Assembly: GCF_026125825.1 (NCBI RefSeq)
Contig: NZ_JAHCKK010000047.1
Location: 1-36,417 of the forward strand
Origin: Hydrogenophaga sp.
GTDB lineage: Bacteria > Pseudomonadota > Gammaproteobacteria > Burkholderiales > Burkholderiaceae_C
Direction: 5' to 3'
DNA length: 36,417 bases
Each line of letters starts with the position of its first letter. Position 1 is the stretch's first letter. A program made the position numbers and the translations under genes. Under the pieces are notes generated by a model that saw only the letters and a program-made list of their open reading frames with translations, was not told the DNA's origin and ran no database searches. Shown here piece by piece: positions 15,652 to 24,167 of this stretch.

Positions 15652-18360
15652 ATGTCTGAACCCTCCCGCCCCGACCCGGATGCCCTGCTTGAGCGGGTGC
15701 AGCAGGAAGAGGCCCGCGCGCGCCGGGGCAGCCTGAAGATCTTCTTCGGGGCCTCGGCAGGCGTGGGCAAGACCTACGCCATGCTCTCGGCCGCGCGCGC
15801 GGCCCTGGCGCAGGGCACGCCGGTGACCATCGGCGTGGTGGAAACGCACGGCCGGCCCGACACCGAAGCCCTGGCGCGCGGCCTGCCCCGCCTGCCGCTG
15901 CGCAGCGTGGCCTACCGGGGCCACCAGCTGCACGAGTTCGACCTCGACGCCGCGCTGGCCTTTGGTGCACAGCACCCGGGCCAGGCACTGGTGCTGCTCG
16001 ACGAGCTGGCCCACAGCAACGTGGCCGGCGCGCGCCACCTCAAGCGCTGGCAGGACGCCGAGGAGCTGCTGGTGGCCGGCATCGACGTCTGGTCGACGAT
16101 GAACGTGCAGCACCTGGAGAGCCTCAACGACATCGTCAGCGGCATCACCGGGATCCGCGTCTGGGAGACCGTGCCGGACCGCTTTTTCGACGGTGCCGAC
16201 GAGGTGGTGGTGGTCGACCTGCCGCCCGACGAACTGCTGGAGCGCCTCAAGGCCGGCAAGGTCTACCTGCCCCACGGCGACGACCAGCGCGCCGAGCGCG
16301 CGGCGGCCAACTTCTTCCGCAAGGGCAACCTGCTGGCACTGCGCGAACTCGCGCTGCGGCGCACCGCCGACCGGGTGGACGACGAGATGCGCGCCTACCG
16401 GCGCGGCGGCGCGGACAAGCCGGTCTGGCCCAACCGCGAGGCCCTGCTGGCCGGCGTGGGGCCGGGCGCGCACGCCGAGAAGGTGGTGCGCAGCACGGCG
16501 CGCATGGCCGCGCAGCTCGACGTCTCCTGGCAGGCCGTGCATGTGGAGACGCCGGGCCATCCGATGGCCGAGGCGACCCAGCGCACGCTGCGCCTGGCCG
16601 AATCGCTGGGCGCGACCACCGCCACGCTGTCCTCCACCGACGCCGCCACCGCGCTGGTGCGCCACGCGCGCGAACACAACCTGGCGCGCCTGGTGCTCGG
16701 CCGGCGGCGCAAGCGCCGCTGGCCCTGGCAGCGCAGCCTGGCCGAGCACGTGGCCGAGCGCGCCGACGACCTGGACGTGATGCAGATCGCCCTTCCCGCG
16801 GCGCGCGCCGACGCCCCACCCAGCGTGCGCCCCGAGCCGGCCGAAGGCCGCTGGCGCGGCTACCTGGGGGCCGCTGCCACCTGCCTGCTCATGGCCCTGC
16901 TGGCGCTGCCGCTGCGCGACGTGCTGGAGCGCAGCAACATCGTCATGCTGTTCCTGCTCGTGGTGGTGGGCGTGGCGCTGGCGCTGGGCCGCGGCCCGGC
17001 GGTGCTGGCCGCCTTCCTGGGCGTGGGGCTGTTCGATTTCCTGTTCGTGCCGCCTTTCCACAACTTCGCGGTGAGCGACGTGGAATACCTCGTCACCTTC
17101 GGTGTGATGCTGGTGGTGGCGCTGGTGGTGGGCCAGCTCACCGCCGGCCTCAAGCAGCAGGCCGAGGCGGCCACCCTGCGCGAGCACCGCGTGCGCAGCC
17201 TGTACGAGATGTCGCGCGATCTGTCGGCGGCGCTGCTGCCCACGCAGGTGGCCGAGATCGGCGCGCGTTTTCTCACCGGCGAGTTCGGCGCGCGCTCGAC
17301 GCTGCTGGTGGCCGACGAGCACGACCGGCTCCAGGCCCTGGAGGGCGGCAGCGCGCCGGTGGACAGCGCGGTGGCGCAATGGGCCTTCGAGCGCGGCGAG
17401 GAAGCCGGGCGCGGCACCGACACCCTGCCGGCCAGCGCCTGCCTGGTGCTGCCCCTCAAAGCACCGATGCGGGTGCGCGGCGTGCTGGTGATCGAGCCGC
17501 CCGGGGGGCGCCCCTGGGGCATCGAGCAGCGCCGCCTGCTGCAGACAGGGGCCTCGCTGCTGGCGATCTCGCTCGAGCGCATCCACTACATCGAGGTGGC
17601 ACAGAGCAGCACGGTGCAGATCGAGTCCGAGCGGCTGCGCAACTCCCTGCTCTCGGCGATCTCGCACGACCTGCGCACGCCCCTGGCTTCGCTGGTGGGC
17701 CTGGCCGAGGCGCTCGAACTCACACCGCCCGCACTCAGCCCGGCGCAGCGCGAGGTGGCCGGTGCGATGCGGCAATCGGCGCAGCGCATGAACGCGCTGG
17801 TGAACAACCTGCTCGACATGGCCCGCCTGCAGGCCGGCGCGGTGCAGCTCAACCGCGCCTGGCAGCCGCTGGAAGAGGTGGTGGGCAGCGCACTGGCCGC
17901 CTGCGGGCCGCTGCTGGGCAAGCGCGACATCCGCGTGGACCTGCCCGACGGCCTGCCGCTGCTGCACCTGGACACGGTGCTGTTCGAGCGCGTGCTGGTG
18001 AATCTGCTGGAGAACGCCGCCAAGTACACGCCGCCTGGCAGCGCGATCGAGATCTCGGCGCGCGAGCGCAGCGACAGCGTGGTGATCCTGCTCGACGACC
18101 ACGGCCCGGGCCTGCCCAAGGGACACGAGGCCCGCGTGTTCGAGAAGTTCGAGCGCGGCCAGCGCGAGAGCGCCCTGCCCGGCGTCGGCCTGGGGCTGGC
18201 CATCTGCCGCGCCATCGTGCAGGCGCACGGTGGCACCATCGAGGGCCACAACCGCGAAGCGGGCGGTACCGTTGAGGGCGCGCGCTTTGTCATCACCCTG
18301 CCCCGGGGCACGCCGCCCGCCGACCTGGGCACGCACACCGAGGACGCGCCCCCGCCATGA
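15652..18360 (+). CDS. kdpD: Osmo/K+-sensing histidine kinase KdpD
   Basis: A 902-residue sensor kinase that responds to low K+ and phosphorylates KdpE. The N-terminal KdpD domain has the P-loop FFGASAGVGKTYAML (G33-T41) and the DELAHSN motif. A universal-stress-protein-like domain follows (about 250-375). The DUF4118 membrane region has four helices (about 400-500). A GAF-like domain (about 510-640) leads to the kinase core with H672 in LLSAISHDLRTPLASL and ATPase motifs LENAAKYTPPGSAI and GLGLAICRAIV. Size and order match E. coli KdpD. The stop overlaps kdpE by four bases, the normal coupling of sensor and regulator. Confidence 0.96.
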   Translation: MSEPSRPDPDALLERVQQEEARARRGSLKIFFGASAGVGKTYAMLSAARAALAQGTPVTIGVVETHGRPDTEALARGLPRLPLRSVAYRGHQLHEFDLDAALAFGAQHPGQALVLLDELAHSNVAGARHLKRWQDAEELLVAGIDVWSTMNVQHLESLNDIVSGITGIRVWETVPDRFFDGADEVVVVDLPPDELLERLKAGKVYLPHGDDQRAERAAANFFRKGNLLALRELALRRTADRVDDEMRAYRRGGADKPVWPNREALLAGVGPGAHAEKVVRSTARMAAQLDVSWQAVHVETPGHPMAEATQRTLRLAESLGATTATLSSTDAATALVRHAREHNLARLVLGRRRKRRWPWQRSLAEHVAERADDLDVMQIALPAARADAPPSVRPEPAEGRWRGYLGAAATCLLMALLALPLRDVLERSNIVMLFLLVVVGVALALGRGPAVLAAFLGVGLFDFLFVPPFHNFAVSDVEYLVTFGVMLVVALVVGQLTAGLKQQAEAATLREHRVRSLYEMSRDLSAALLPTQVAEIGARFLTGEFGARSTLLVADEHDRLQALEGGSAPVDSAVAQWAFERGEEAGRGTDTLPASACLVLPLKAPMRVRGVLVIEPPGGRPWGIEQRRLLQTGASLLAISLERIHYIEVAQSSTVQIESERLRNSLLSAISHDLRTPLASLVGLAEALELTPPALSPAQREVAGAMRQSAQRMNALVNNLLDMARLQAGAVQLNRAWQPLEEVVGSALAACGPLLGKRDIRVDLPDGLPLLHLDTVLFERVLVNLLENAAKYTPPGSAIEISARERSDSVVILLDDHGPGLPKGHEARVFEKFERGQRESALPGVGLGLAICRAIVQAHGGTIEGHNREAGGTVEGARFVITLPRGTPPADLGTHTEDAPPP

Positions 18361-19049
18361 GCACCGCCGGCAGCCAGATCCTGATCGTCGAAGACGAAGC
18401 CCACATCCGGCGCTTCGTGCGCCTGGCGCTGGAGGCCGAAGGCCACACCGTGCACGAGGCCGAAAATTACCAGCGCGGCCTGATCGAGGCCGGCACCCGC
18501 CGGCCCGACCTGGTGGTGCTGGACCTGGGCCTGCCCGATGGCGACGGCGTGGACCTCATCCGCGAGCTGCGCCAGTGGTCGGCGATGCCGGTGATCGTGC
18601 TCTCTGCGCGCAGCGCCGAGGCCAGCAAGATCGCCGCGCTCGACGCGGGGGCGGACGACTACCTCGTCAAGCCCTTCGGCGCGGGCGAACTGGGCGCGCG
18701 CGTGCGCGCCCAGCTGCGCCGCCACCAGCAGCAGACGCCGGGCGGCGCGCCGCTGATCGAGTTCGGCGACATCCGCATCGACCTGGTGCGCCGCGTGGTG
18801 GAGCGCGCGGGCCAGGCCCTGCACCTCACCCCCATCGAATACAAACTGCTCACGCACCTGGCCTCGCAGCCCGACCGCGTGATCACGCACGCCCAGCTGC
18901 TCAAGGCCGTGTGGGGACCCGGCCACCTGGAGGACTCGCACTACGTGCGTGTGCACATGGCCAACCTGCGCAAGAAGATCGAGGCGCAGCCCTCGATGCC
19001 GCGCCACCTGGTCACCGAGACCGGCATCGGCTACCGCTTCGTGGCCTGA
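18357..19049 (+). CDS. kdpE: Response regulator KdpE
   Basis: A 230-residue OmpR-family regulator. The receiver domain has acidic residues in VEDEAHIRRF, phospho-acceptor D56 in VVLDLGLPDGDG and the conserved lysine in DDYLVKPFGAGEL. The winged-helix domain (about 130-228) includes LTPIEYKLLTHLA and VHMANLRKKIEAQP, ending GIGYRFVA. Phosphorylated KdpE activates kdp; the phased half-sites near 10643-10690 are the candidate target. The ATG overlaps the kdpD stop (18357-18360). Confidence 0.96.
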   Translation: MSTAGSQILIVEDEAHIRRFVRLALEAEGHTVHEAENYQRGLIEAGTRRPDLVVLDLGLPDGDGVDLIRELRQWSAMPVIVLSARSAEASKIAALDAGADDYLVKPFGAGELGARVRAQLRRHQQQTPGGAPLIEFGDIRIDLVRRVVERAGQALHLTPIEYKLLTHLASQPDRVITHAQLLKAVWGPGHLEDSHYVRVHMANLRKKIEAQPSMPRHLVTETGIGYRFVA

Positions 19050-19069
19050 CCGGTCTCGAACGCGGGCAG

Positions 19070-19098
19070 GCCGGCGGCGATCAGCAGATCGCGCCGGC
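19070..19098. terminator. Hairpin between convergent kdpE and the binding-protein gene
   Basis: GCCGGCGGCGATC (19070-19082) pairs with GATCGCGCCGGC (19087-19098), with one bulged G and a four-base loop. It sits between two convergent stops. No clear T-run is present, so this is a moderate terminator candidate. Confidence 0.45.
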
Positions 19099-19112
19099 GA
19101 GGATGGGCATGC

Positions 19113-19919
19113 TCAGGGTTTTGCAAAGCCGTAACGCGCGAACGTGGCCTGCGCGGCCGGTGCCAGCAGGGCCATGGCAAAGGCCTCGGCCTGCGCCGGC
19201 GCGCCCTGCCGCACCGTCAGGCCATACGACGCACCCACCTGCAACGCCTGCGGCAGCTGCACCACCTTCAGGCGCGGGACCTCTCTTTGCGATGCCACGG
19301 CGTTGGTGCAGTAGGTCAGGAACACATCGGCCTGGCCCTGATCCATGACCCAGGCATACGTGCCCTGGCCCGCAGGGGGCTTGGGCGAATCCGCGCCGCC
19401 GGTGAGCTTGAGGGCCTTGGCGTCGAGCGCGGCATAGGCGCCAGGGCGCACCTGTTCGGCCTTGCGGAACAGCTCCCACGCGTAGTCGCCGGACGGATCG
19501 GCCTTGGGCGTGGACGTGCCGAGCTTCACCGCCGGGCTGAGCAAGGTGGCCAGCAAGGTCTGCGGCGTGGCGTCCACGTTCGCCTGCGTCAGCGCGCACA
19601 GGCTGTTGCGCACGAACACGGTGGGCGGCGCCCAGCTTCCCGAGGCGGCCAGACGTTGGGGATGCTGGGTATCCGCCGAGGCGAACACCATCGCGCCCTC
19701 GCCTTTCTCGATGCGTTCGCGCAGCAGGCCGGAGGCACCGAACGTCAGAGCGATCTTCTGCCCGGTGCGCGTTTCGTGCTCGCGGGCGATGTCGGTCAGC
19801 ACTTCGCGCAGGCTGCCAGCGGCATAGACCTGAAGCGGCTCTTTCATCGGCGCCATCTCAGGAGAGGCACAGCCGATCAGCGTGGCCAGGGCAAGGGCCA
19901 TCGGGCTGGCGCGGTGCAT
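19113..19919 (-). CDS. ModA-like oxyanion-binding lipoprotein
   Basis: A 268-residue periplasmic binding protein of the ModA class. A lipobox-like LIGC at residues 14-17 suggests a lipid anchor rather than a free protein. ModA features are YAAGSLREVLTDIAREHE, the LTFGASGLLRERIEKGEGA motif with FASADTQHP, and the PSGDYAWELF hinge region. ModA proteins bind molybdate or tungstate through Ser and backbone contacts. It is the last gene of the minus-strand tup-type operon, six bases after the TupA-type gene. It therefore probably feeds the same permease or acts as an accessory sensor. No second permease is nearby. Confidence 0.75.
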   Translation of the reverse strand: MHRASPMALALATLIGCASPEMAPMKEPLQVYAAGSLREVLTDIAREHETRTGQKIALTFGASGLLRERIEKGEGAMVFASADTQHPQRLAASGSWAPPTVFVRNSLCALTQANVDATPQTLLATLLSPAVKLGTSTPKADPSGDYAWELFRKAEQVRPGAYAALDAKALKLTGGADSPKPPAGQGTYAWVMDQGQADVFLTYCTNAVASQREVPRLKVVQLPQALQVGASYGLTVRQGAPAQAEAFAMALLAPAAQATFARYGFAKP

Positions 19920-19925
19920 CGCGCG

Positions 19926-20744
19926 TCACTTCGCCGCGTTGGGGAAGAAGAGCTGCTCGCCGCCGATCTTGTAGCCGGCGATGGCCGCCTGCCCGGCCGG
20001 GCCGGTGACCCAGTCGACGAACTTCTGGCCTTCGGCCGTCTTGACCTGCGGGTGCTTGGCCGCACTCACCAGCATCACGCCGTATTGGTTGAACAGGCGC
20101 TTGTCGCCTTCCACCAGCACCGCGAGGTCGGCGCGGTTCTTGAAGTTGAGCCAGGTGCCGCGATCCGACAGCACATACCCCCCGCTGCTGGCGGCGATGT
20201 TGAGCGCGGGCCCCATGCCGCAGCCGCATTCCTTGTAGCCCGTGCCCTTGTTGGCGTCGGTATCGGTCATCTTCCAGAAGCGCAGCTCGGCCGCGTGCGT
20301 GCCGCTTTTGTCGCCGCGCGAGATGAACTCGGTGTTGGTGCTGGCGATCTTCTTGAGGGCAGCCACGATGTCGTTGCCCTTGGTCTTGGCGGGATCGGCC
20401 TTGGGGCCGATCAACACGAAGTCGTTGTACATGACCTCCTGGCGCTTGGCCGAGAAGCCGTCGGCGACGAACTTCTCTTCGGCCACCTTGTCGTGCACGA
20501 ACAGCACGTCGGCGTCACCCCGGCGCGCCATGTCGATCGCCTGCCCGGTGCCCAGCGCGACCACCTTCACGTCGATGCCGCTGGCTTTCTTGAACTCGGG
20601 CAGCAGGAAGGAGAACAGGCCCGACTGCTCGGTGGAGGTGGTGGAAGCCACCACGATGCTCTGGGCGAACACGCCCGCGCTGGCCAGCAGGCCGGCGGTG
20701 CCGAGCACGGCGGTGAGGGTGAGGTGGCGCAAGGTCGTTTTCAC
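19926..20744 (-). CDS. tupA: TupA-type tungstate ABC transporter substrate-binding protein
   Basis: A 272-residue periplasmic protein. The GTG at 20744 is chosen as start: AAGGAG lies just upstream, GTGA overlaps the ATPase stop (20741-20744), and it gives a clean signal peptide ending SAGVFAQ. The mature protein starts SIVVASTTSTEQSGL, the TTTS-type motif of TupA proteins that binds tungstate with high affinity. Other family features are VALGTGQAIDMARRGDADVL and SRGDKSGTHAAE. The order here is permease, ATPase, TupA, ModA-like, different from the usual tupABC. A motif of two close cysteines (KECGCGMG) is present. Confidence 0.88.
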   Translation of the reverse strand: MKTTLRHLTLTAVLGTAGLLASAGVFAQSIVVASTTSTEQSGLFSFLLPEFKKASGIDVKVVALGTGQAIDMARRGDADVLFVHDKVAEEKFVADGFSAKRQEVMYNDFVLIGPKADPAKTKGNDIVAALKKIASTNTEFISRGDKSGTHAAELRFWKMTDTDANKGTGYKECGCGMGPALNIAASSGGYVLSDRGTWLNFKNRADLAVLVEGDKRLFNQYGVMLVSAAKHPQVKTAEGQKFVDWVTGPAGQAAIAGYKIGGEQLFFPNAAK

Positions 20745-21526
20745 AGGCTTTCTCCTTGGACAAACAAATGGGCCTGCGGGCACAAAGACCGCAGGAGATC
20801 GTGGTCGAAAAAATCCTTCACGGGCAGGTCCGCCAGCAGGCGGCCCTTCTCCAGATAGACGACGCGGCTGGCCAGGCGCTTGACCTGGCCGAGGTTGTGG
20901 CTGCTGAAGACCAGCGTGGTGGGGCGGCCGGTGGGTTGGCCGCTCACGTCGCGCTGGCCGGCGGCGGTGAATTCGGCGATCAGCGCCTCCACCTCGCGCT
21001 TGGCATGCGGGTCCAGGCTGGCGGTGGGCTCATCGAGCAGCCACACGGCCGGGCGCAGGGCCCAGGCGCGCGCCAGCGCCAGGCGCTGTTGCTGGCCGCC
21101 GGAGAGCGCCCGCCCGCTGCGCTCGGCCAGGTGGGCCATCTCCACGCGCTCCAGCGCCTGCAGGGCCAGCGCGCGCGTCTGGCGCGCAGGCACGCCCTGC
21201 AGCCACAGGCCAAGCTGGATGTTGCGCCGCGCGCTCATGCGCAGCATGTGCGGCCGCTGGAACAACATGGCCACGCGCTGGTGCGCTGGCGTGTGCAGCT
21301 CACCCGCGCTGGGCCGCTGCAGGCCGTGCAGGGTGCGCAGGAGCGTGCTCTTGCCGCTGCCGTTGGCGCCGACCAGCGCCACGCGCTCGCCCTCTTCGAT
21401 GCGCAGGAACACGTCGGTCAAGGCCTGCAGGCGCGCCGCCGGGCCCAGGTGCACCTGCACGCCGCGCAGCTCGAAGCAGGCGGTGGGCACCACGGCGCGT
21501 TGCGCGGTCACGGGCAGCCCGCTCAC
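20741..21526 (-). CDS. tupC: Tungstate-type ABC transporter ATP-binding protein
   Basis: A 261-residue ABC ATPase. Walker A is GANGSGKST (53-61), the signature is LSGGQQQRLALARA and Walker B is AVWLLDEPTASLDPH. The start is GTG at 21526. An ATG at 21540 is out of frame and leads only to a five-codon peptide. It lies 10 bases after the permease stop and its own stop overlaps tupA by four bases. It powers oxyanion import by the adjacent permease. Symbol by operon context; ATPases of this class do not distinguish substrate by sequence. Confidence 0.85.
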   Translation of the reverse strand: MSGLPVTAQRAVVPTACFELRGVQVHLGPAARLQALTDVFLRIEEGERVALVGANGSGKSTLLRTLHGLQRPSAGELHTPAHQRVAMLFQRPHMLRMSARRNIQLGLWLQGVPARQTRALALQALERVEMAHLAERSGRALSGGQQQRLALARAWALRPAVWLLDEPTASLDPHAKREVEALIAEFTAAGQRDVSGQPTGRPTTLVFSSHNLGQVKRLASRVVYLEKGRLLADLPVKDFFDHDLLRSLCPQAHLFVQGESL

Positions 21527-21536
21527 CGGCCCGCTT

Positions 21537-22274
21537 TCATGCCGCCACCAGGGCGGGCGCCGTGCGGGCCGCGCCGTCGGCGCGCTCGCGCCAGCGGCTC
21601 AGCAGAGACACGCCGGCGTTGAGCAGCAGCACCACGAGCAGCAGCACCACGCCCAGGCCCAGCGCCAGCGGCAGGTCGCCCTTGCTGGTTTCGAGCGCGA
21701 TGGCTGTGGTCATGACACGCGTGAAACCTTCGATGTTGCCGCCCACGATCATCACCGCGCCGACTTCGGACACGGCGCGGCCGAAGGCGGTCAGCAGCAC
21801 GGTGATCAGGGCGTAGCGCTCGTCCCAGGCCAGCAGCAGGCTGCGCAACGCAGGCCCCGCGCCCAGGGACGAGAGCTGCTCGCCATGGCTGCGGTCGGCG
21901 TCTTCCACCACCTGGCGCGTGAGCGCCGTCACCAGCGGCAGCACCAGCACCGTCTGCGCGAGCACCATGGCCTGGAAGCTGAACAGCCAGCCCAGGAACC
22001 CCAGCGGCCCTGAGCGCGAGAGCAAGAGGTAGATGACCAGGCCCACCACCACAGAGGGAATGGCGAGAAAGGTGTTGAGCACGGTGAGCACCGCGCCCCG
22101 GCCGGGAAAGCGCGCGGCCGCGAGCCAGGCGCCCATGACCAGGCCCAGGCCGCAGGCGAGCAGGCAGGCCGTGGCGCTGACCGCCAGGGATCGCATCACC
22201 ACCGTCCACAGGCCCGGGTCGCCGGAGAGGATCAGCCGCAGCGCCGTGGCCAGGCTGTCGGAAAATGTGTTCAT
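21537..22274 (-). CDS. tupB: Tungstate-type ABC transporter permease
   Basis: A 245-residue inner-membrane permease with five to six helices. The ATG at 22274 is preferred; the frame stays open far upstream only because it is antisense to the regulator gene. The segment LTAFGRAVSEVGAVMIVGGN is the cytoplasmic EAA-type loop that docks the ATPase and is typical of TupB/ModB permeases. It is first in a four-gene minus-strand operon and diverges from a regulator gene across 123 bp that contains inverted repeats. Confidence 0.88.
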   Translation of the reverse strand: MNTFSDSLATALRLILSGDPGLWTVVMRSLAVSATACLLACGLGLVMGAWLAAARFPGRGAVLTVLNTFLAIPSVVVGLVIYLLLSRSGPLGFLGWLFSFQAMVLAQTVLVLPLVTALTRQVVEDADRSHGEQLSSLGAGPALRSLLLAWDERYALITVLLTAFGRAVSEVGAVMIVGGNIEGFTRVMTTAIALETSKGDLPLALGLGVVLLLVVLLLNAGVSLLSRWRERADGAARTAPALVAA

Positions 22275-22288
22275 ATGTTCGTCCAAGC

Positions 22289-22341
22289 TTACGTGCGCGC
22301 TCTGGAATTGAGAGTACGTAATGACGCGGTATGAACCCGCG
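22289..22341. promoter_or_regulatory. Operator-like inverted repeats between tupB and its regulator
   Basis: TTACGT (22289-22294) mirrors ACGTAA (22316-22321). Inside them CTCT (22300-22303) mirrors AGAG (22311-22314), making a discontinuous dyad. A second dyad, CGCGG / CCGCG, lies at 22325-22341. The 123-bp gap serves two divergent promoters. The location suits autoregulation and control of tup by the protein encoded at 22398. Confidence 0.45.
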
Positions 22342-22397
22342 GACATAAGCCACCGCGCCCGGGCTGCCCCCCCTGTTTCGGGCACACTCAGCGATCC

Positions 22398-23525
22398 ATG
22401 CGAAAGATCGAGCTCTCCTACACGCTGACGCCTGCGACGCCCGAGCGCTCGTCCCATCCCGCTCTCTTGCGCAACCCCATGATGGACGTGCTGCACGCGC
22501 TGCGCAGCAGCGGCTCGATCTCGGGCGCGGCACGCGAGCTGGGCCTGTCTTACCGCCATGTGTGGGGCCAGCTCAAGGACTGGGAAGCGGGTTTGGGCCA
22601 GCAGCTGATCTTCTGGGAACGCGGGCAGGCCGCGCGCCTCACGCCGTTCGGCGAGCGCCTGCTGATGGCCGAGCGGCTGGCCCAGGCGCGCCTGGGGCCG
22701 CAGATGGAGAACCTGCGCGCCGAACTGGAACGGGCTTTTGCCATGGCCTTCGAGGAAGGCCAGCACGCCAGCGGGGGCGATGTGATCACGCTGTATGCCA
22801 GCCACGACCATGCCCTGGCCGAGCTGCAGCAGCACGCGGGTGCGGCCACCGAGGGCCGCCATGCCGCGCCACCCCTGCACATGGACATCCGTTTCTGCGG
22901 CAGCGTGGACGCGATCCGCGCGCTCAACGAGGGGCGCTGTGAGCTGGCGGGTTTCCACACCCAGCCCTTTGCCGCCGCTGGCAGCCTGAGCGCGCGCGCC
23001 TACCGGCCGCTGCTCAAGCCCGGCCTGCACAAGATCATCGGTTTCGCGCGCCGCTCGCAGGGCCTGATGGTGGCGCCGGGCAACCCGCTGCGCCTGCGCG
23101 ACATTGGCGACGTCTCGCGCCTGCAGGCGCGCTTCGTGAACCGCGCCATCGGCACTGGCACGCGCCTGCTGCTCGACGAGCTGCTGGCCCAGGCGACGCT
23201 GCTGCCGATGGACATCGTGGGGTACCACAACGTGGAGAGCTCGCACGCGGCCGTGGCCCAGGCCGTGGCCAGCGGCAGCGCGGACGTGGGCCTGGGCACG
23301 GAGTACGCGGCGCGCGCGCAGGGCCTGGGCTTCGTGCCACTGACCGAGGAACGCTACCTGCTGGTCTGCCTCAAGAGTGCGCTGGAGCAGGCTCCCATGC
23401 AGCGGCTGCTGCAGCGCCTGCGCAGCCGCGCCTGGCAGGAACGCCTCAACGCCCTGCCCGGCTATGCGACCGACCACTGCGGCGAGGTCGCTGCCATGAA
23501 GCGCCTCCTGCCCTGGTGGGACTGA
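22398..23525 (+). CDS. ModE-like HTH regulator fused to a binding-protein-like domain
   Basis: A 375-residue regulator. Residues 26-93 form a LysR/ModE-like winged helix (SGSISGAARELGLSYRHVWG, then LTPFGERLLMAE). ModE proteins normally carry C-terminal TOBE domains that bind molybdate. Here residues of about 130-350 instead resemble a periplasmic-binding-protein fold (PBP-like) with LYASHDHALAEL, AGFHTQPFA, ARFVNRAIGTGTRLLLDELL and GSADVGLGTEYAAR. The ligand is probably tungstate, molybdate or a related cofactor precursor. The gene is divergent from tupBCA, so it is the likely local regulator. A TTG or internal start is less likely because the ATG at 22398 begins a plausible N-terminal extension. 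Confidence 0.8.
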   Translation: MRKIELSYTLTPATPERSSHPALLRNPMMDVLHALRSSGSISGAARELGLSYRHVWGQLKDWEAGLGQQLIFWERGQAARLTPFGERLLMAERLAQARLGPQMENLRAELERAFAMAFEEGQHASGGDVITLYASHDHALAELQQHAGAATEGRHAAPPLHMDIRFCGSVDAIRALNEGRCELAGFHTQPFAAAGSLSARAYRPLLKPGLHKIIGFARRSQGLMVAPGNPLRLRDIGDVSRLQARFVNRAIGTGTRLLLDELLAQATLLPMDIVGYHNVESSHAAVAQAVASGSADVGLGTEYAARAQGLGFVPLTEERYLLVCLKSALEQAPMQRLLQRLRSRAWQERLNALPGYATDHCGEVAAMKRLLPWWD

Positions 23526-23574
23526 AGCGTCCCCGGTGCAGGCCCGCCCCGAGCGGGATGGCACTTCCCGCCGA

Positions 23575-24165
23575 TCACGTCCAGTCGCGCATCACGTCCG
23601 CGGCATCGGGTTTGCTGAACTTGGGTGACCCGGGCTTGAGCGCCGTGCCCAGCACCACCCAGCCCACCAGCTGCTCCCCTGGCTCGCAGAATGCGGCCAC
23701 CACCGGCGCGGCTCGCACTTTGGCGCCCGAGAGCATCTTGCCGCTGTAGCCCATCGCGTGCGCGGCGTTGAGGAAGTTGGTGAGCGCGCCGCCCACGGTC
23801 ATCCACTGTTCGTGCTGCGTGGCCAACGGGTGGCCCGGGTCGATGCGCGCGATCACCGCCACGAGGAGGGGCGCGTCCAGCGCGCGCAGGCGGTCGCGCG
23901 CCGCATCGGCGGCGCTCTTGCCGGCCAGCGCGGCGGCCTGCTCGAACAGGTCGGCCAGGCGCTCGCGCGCGTCGCCCCGGATGGCCGCCAGGCGAAACGG
24001 CACCAGCCCGGCGTGGTCGGGCGCGCGCAGCGCAGCCTCAGTCATGCGCTGCAACTCGGCCAGGGTGGGGGCCGGGTCCGACAGGTGCTTGGTGCCGACC
24101 GAATAACGGCTCAGCAGCCCCTCGAGCAGCGCCGCCGACATCGCCGTCTGTCGCACGAAAGGCAC
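23575..24165 (-). CDS. YdjA-like nitroreductase family protein
   Basis: A 196-residue FMN-dependent oxidoreductase of the YdjA group, which uses NAD(P)H on nitro or other electrophilic compounds; the natural substrate is unknown. Family features are LLSRYSVGTKHLSDPAPT, LRAPDHAGLVPFRLAAI, a WMTVGGALTNFLNAAHAMG helix and GYSGKMLSGAKV. The listed start is GTG at 24165, just after the coaBC stop. An ATG at 24141 (residue 9, MSAALLEGLLSRYS) fits the family N-terminus equally well, and neither start has a clear ribosome binding site. It follows coaBC in the same direction. Confidence 0.8.
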   Translation of the reverse strand: MPFVRQTAMSAALLEGLLSRYSVGTKHLSDPAPTLAELQRMTEAALRAPDHAGLVPFRLAAIRGDARERLADLFEQAAALAGKSAADAARDRLRALDAPLLVAVIARIDPGHPLATQHEQWMTVGGALTNFLNAAHAMGYSGKMLSGAKVRAAPVVAAFCEPGEQLVGWVVLGTALKPGSPKFSKPDAADVMRDWT

Positions 24166-24167
24166 CC

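Noticed and set aside
15301-18336. 1011-codon open frame antisense to kdpC-kdpD
   Set aside because: Same shadow effect; no motif, and it covers several well-supported plus-strand genes.
19287-20858. 523-codon plus-strand frame over the binding-protein genes
   Set aside because: Antisense shadow; the minus strand encodes two complete binding proteins with signal peptides.
22275-23564. N-terminal extension of the permease frame
   Set aside because: The extension is antisense to the regulator gene, and the permease is complete from the ATG at 22274.
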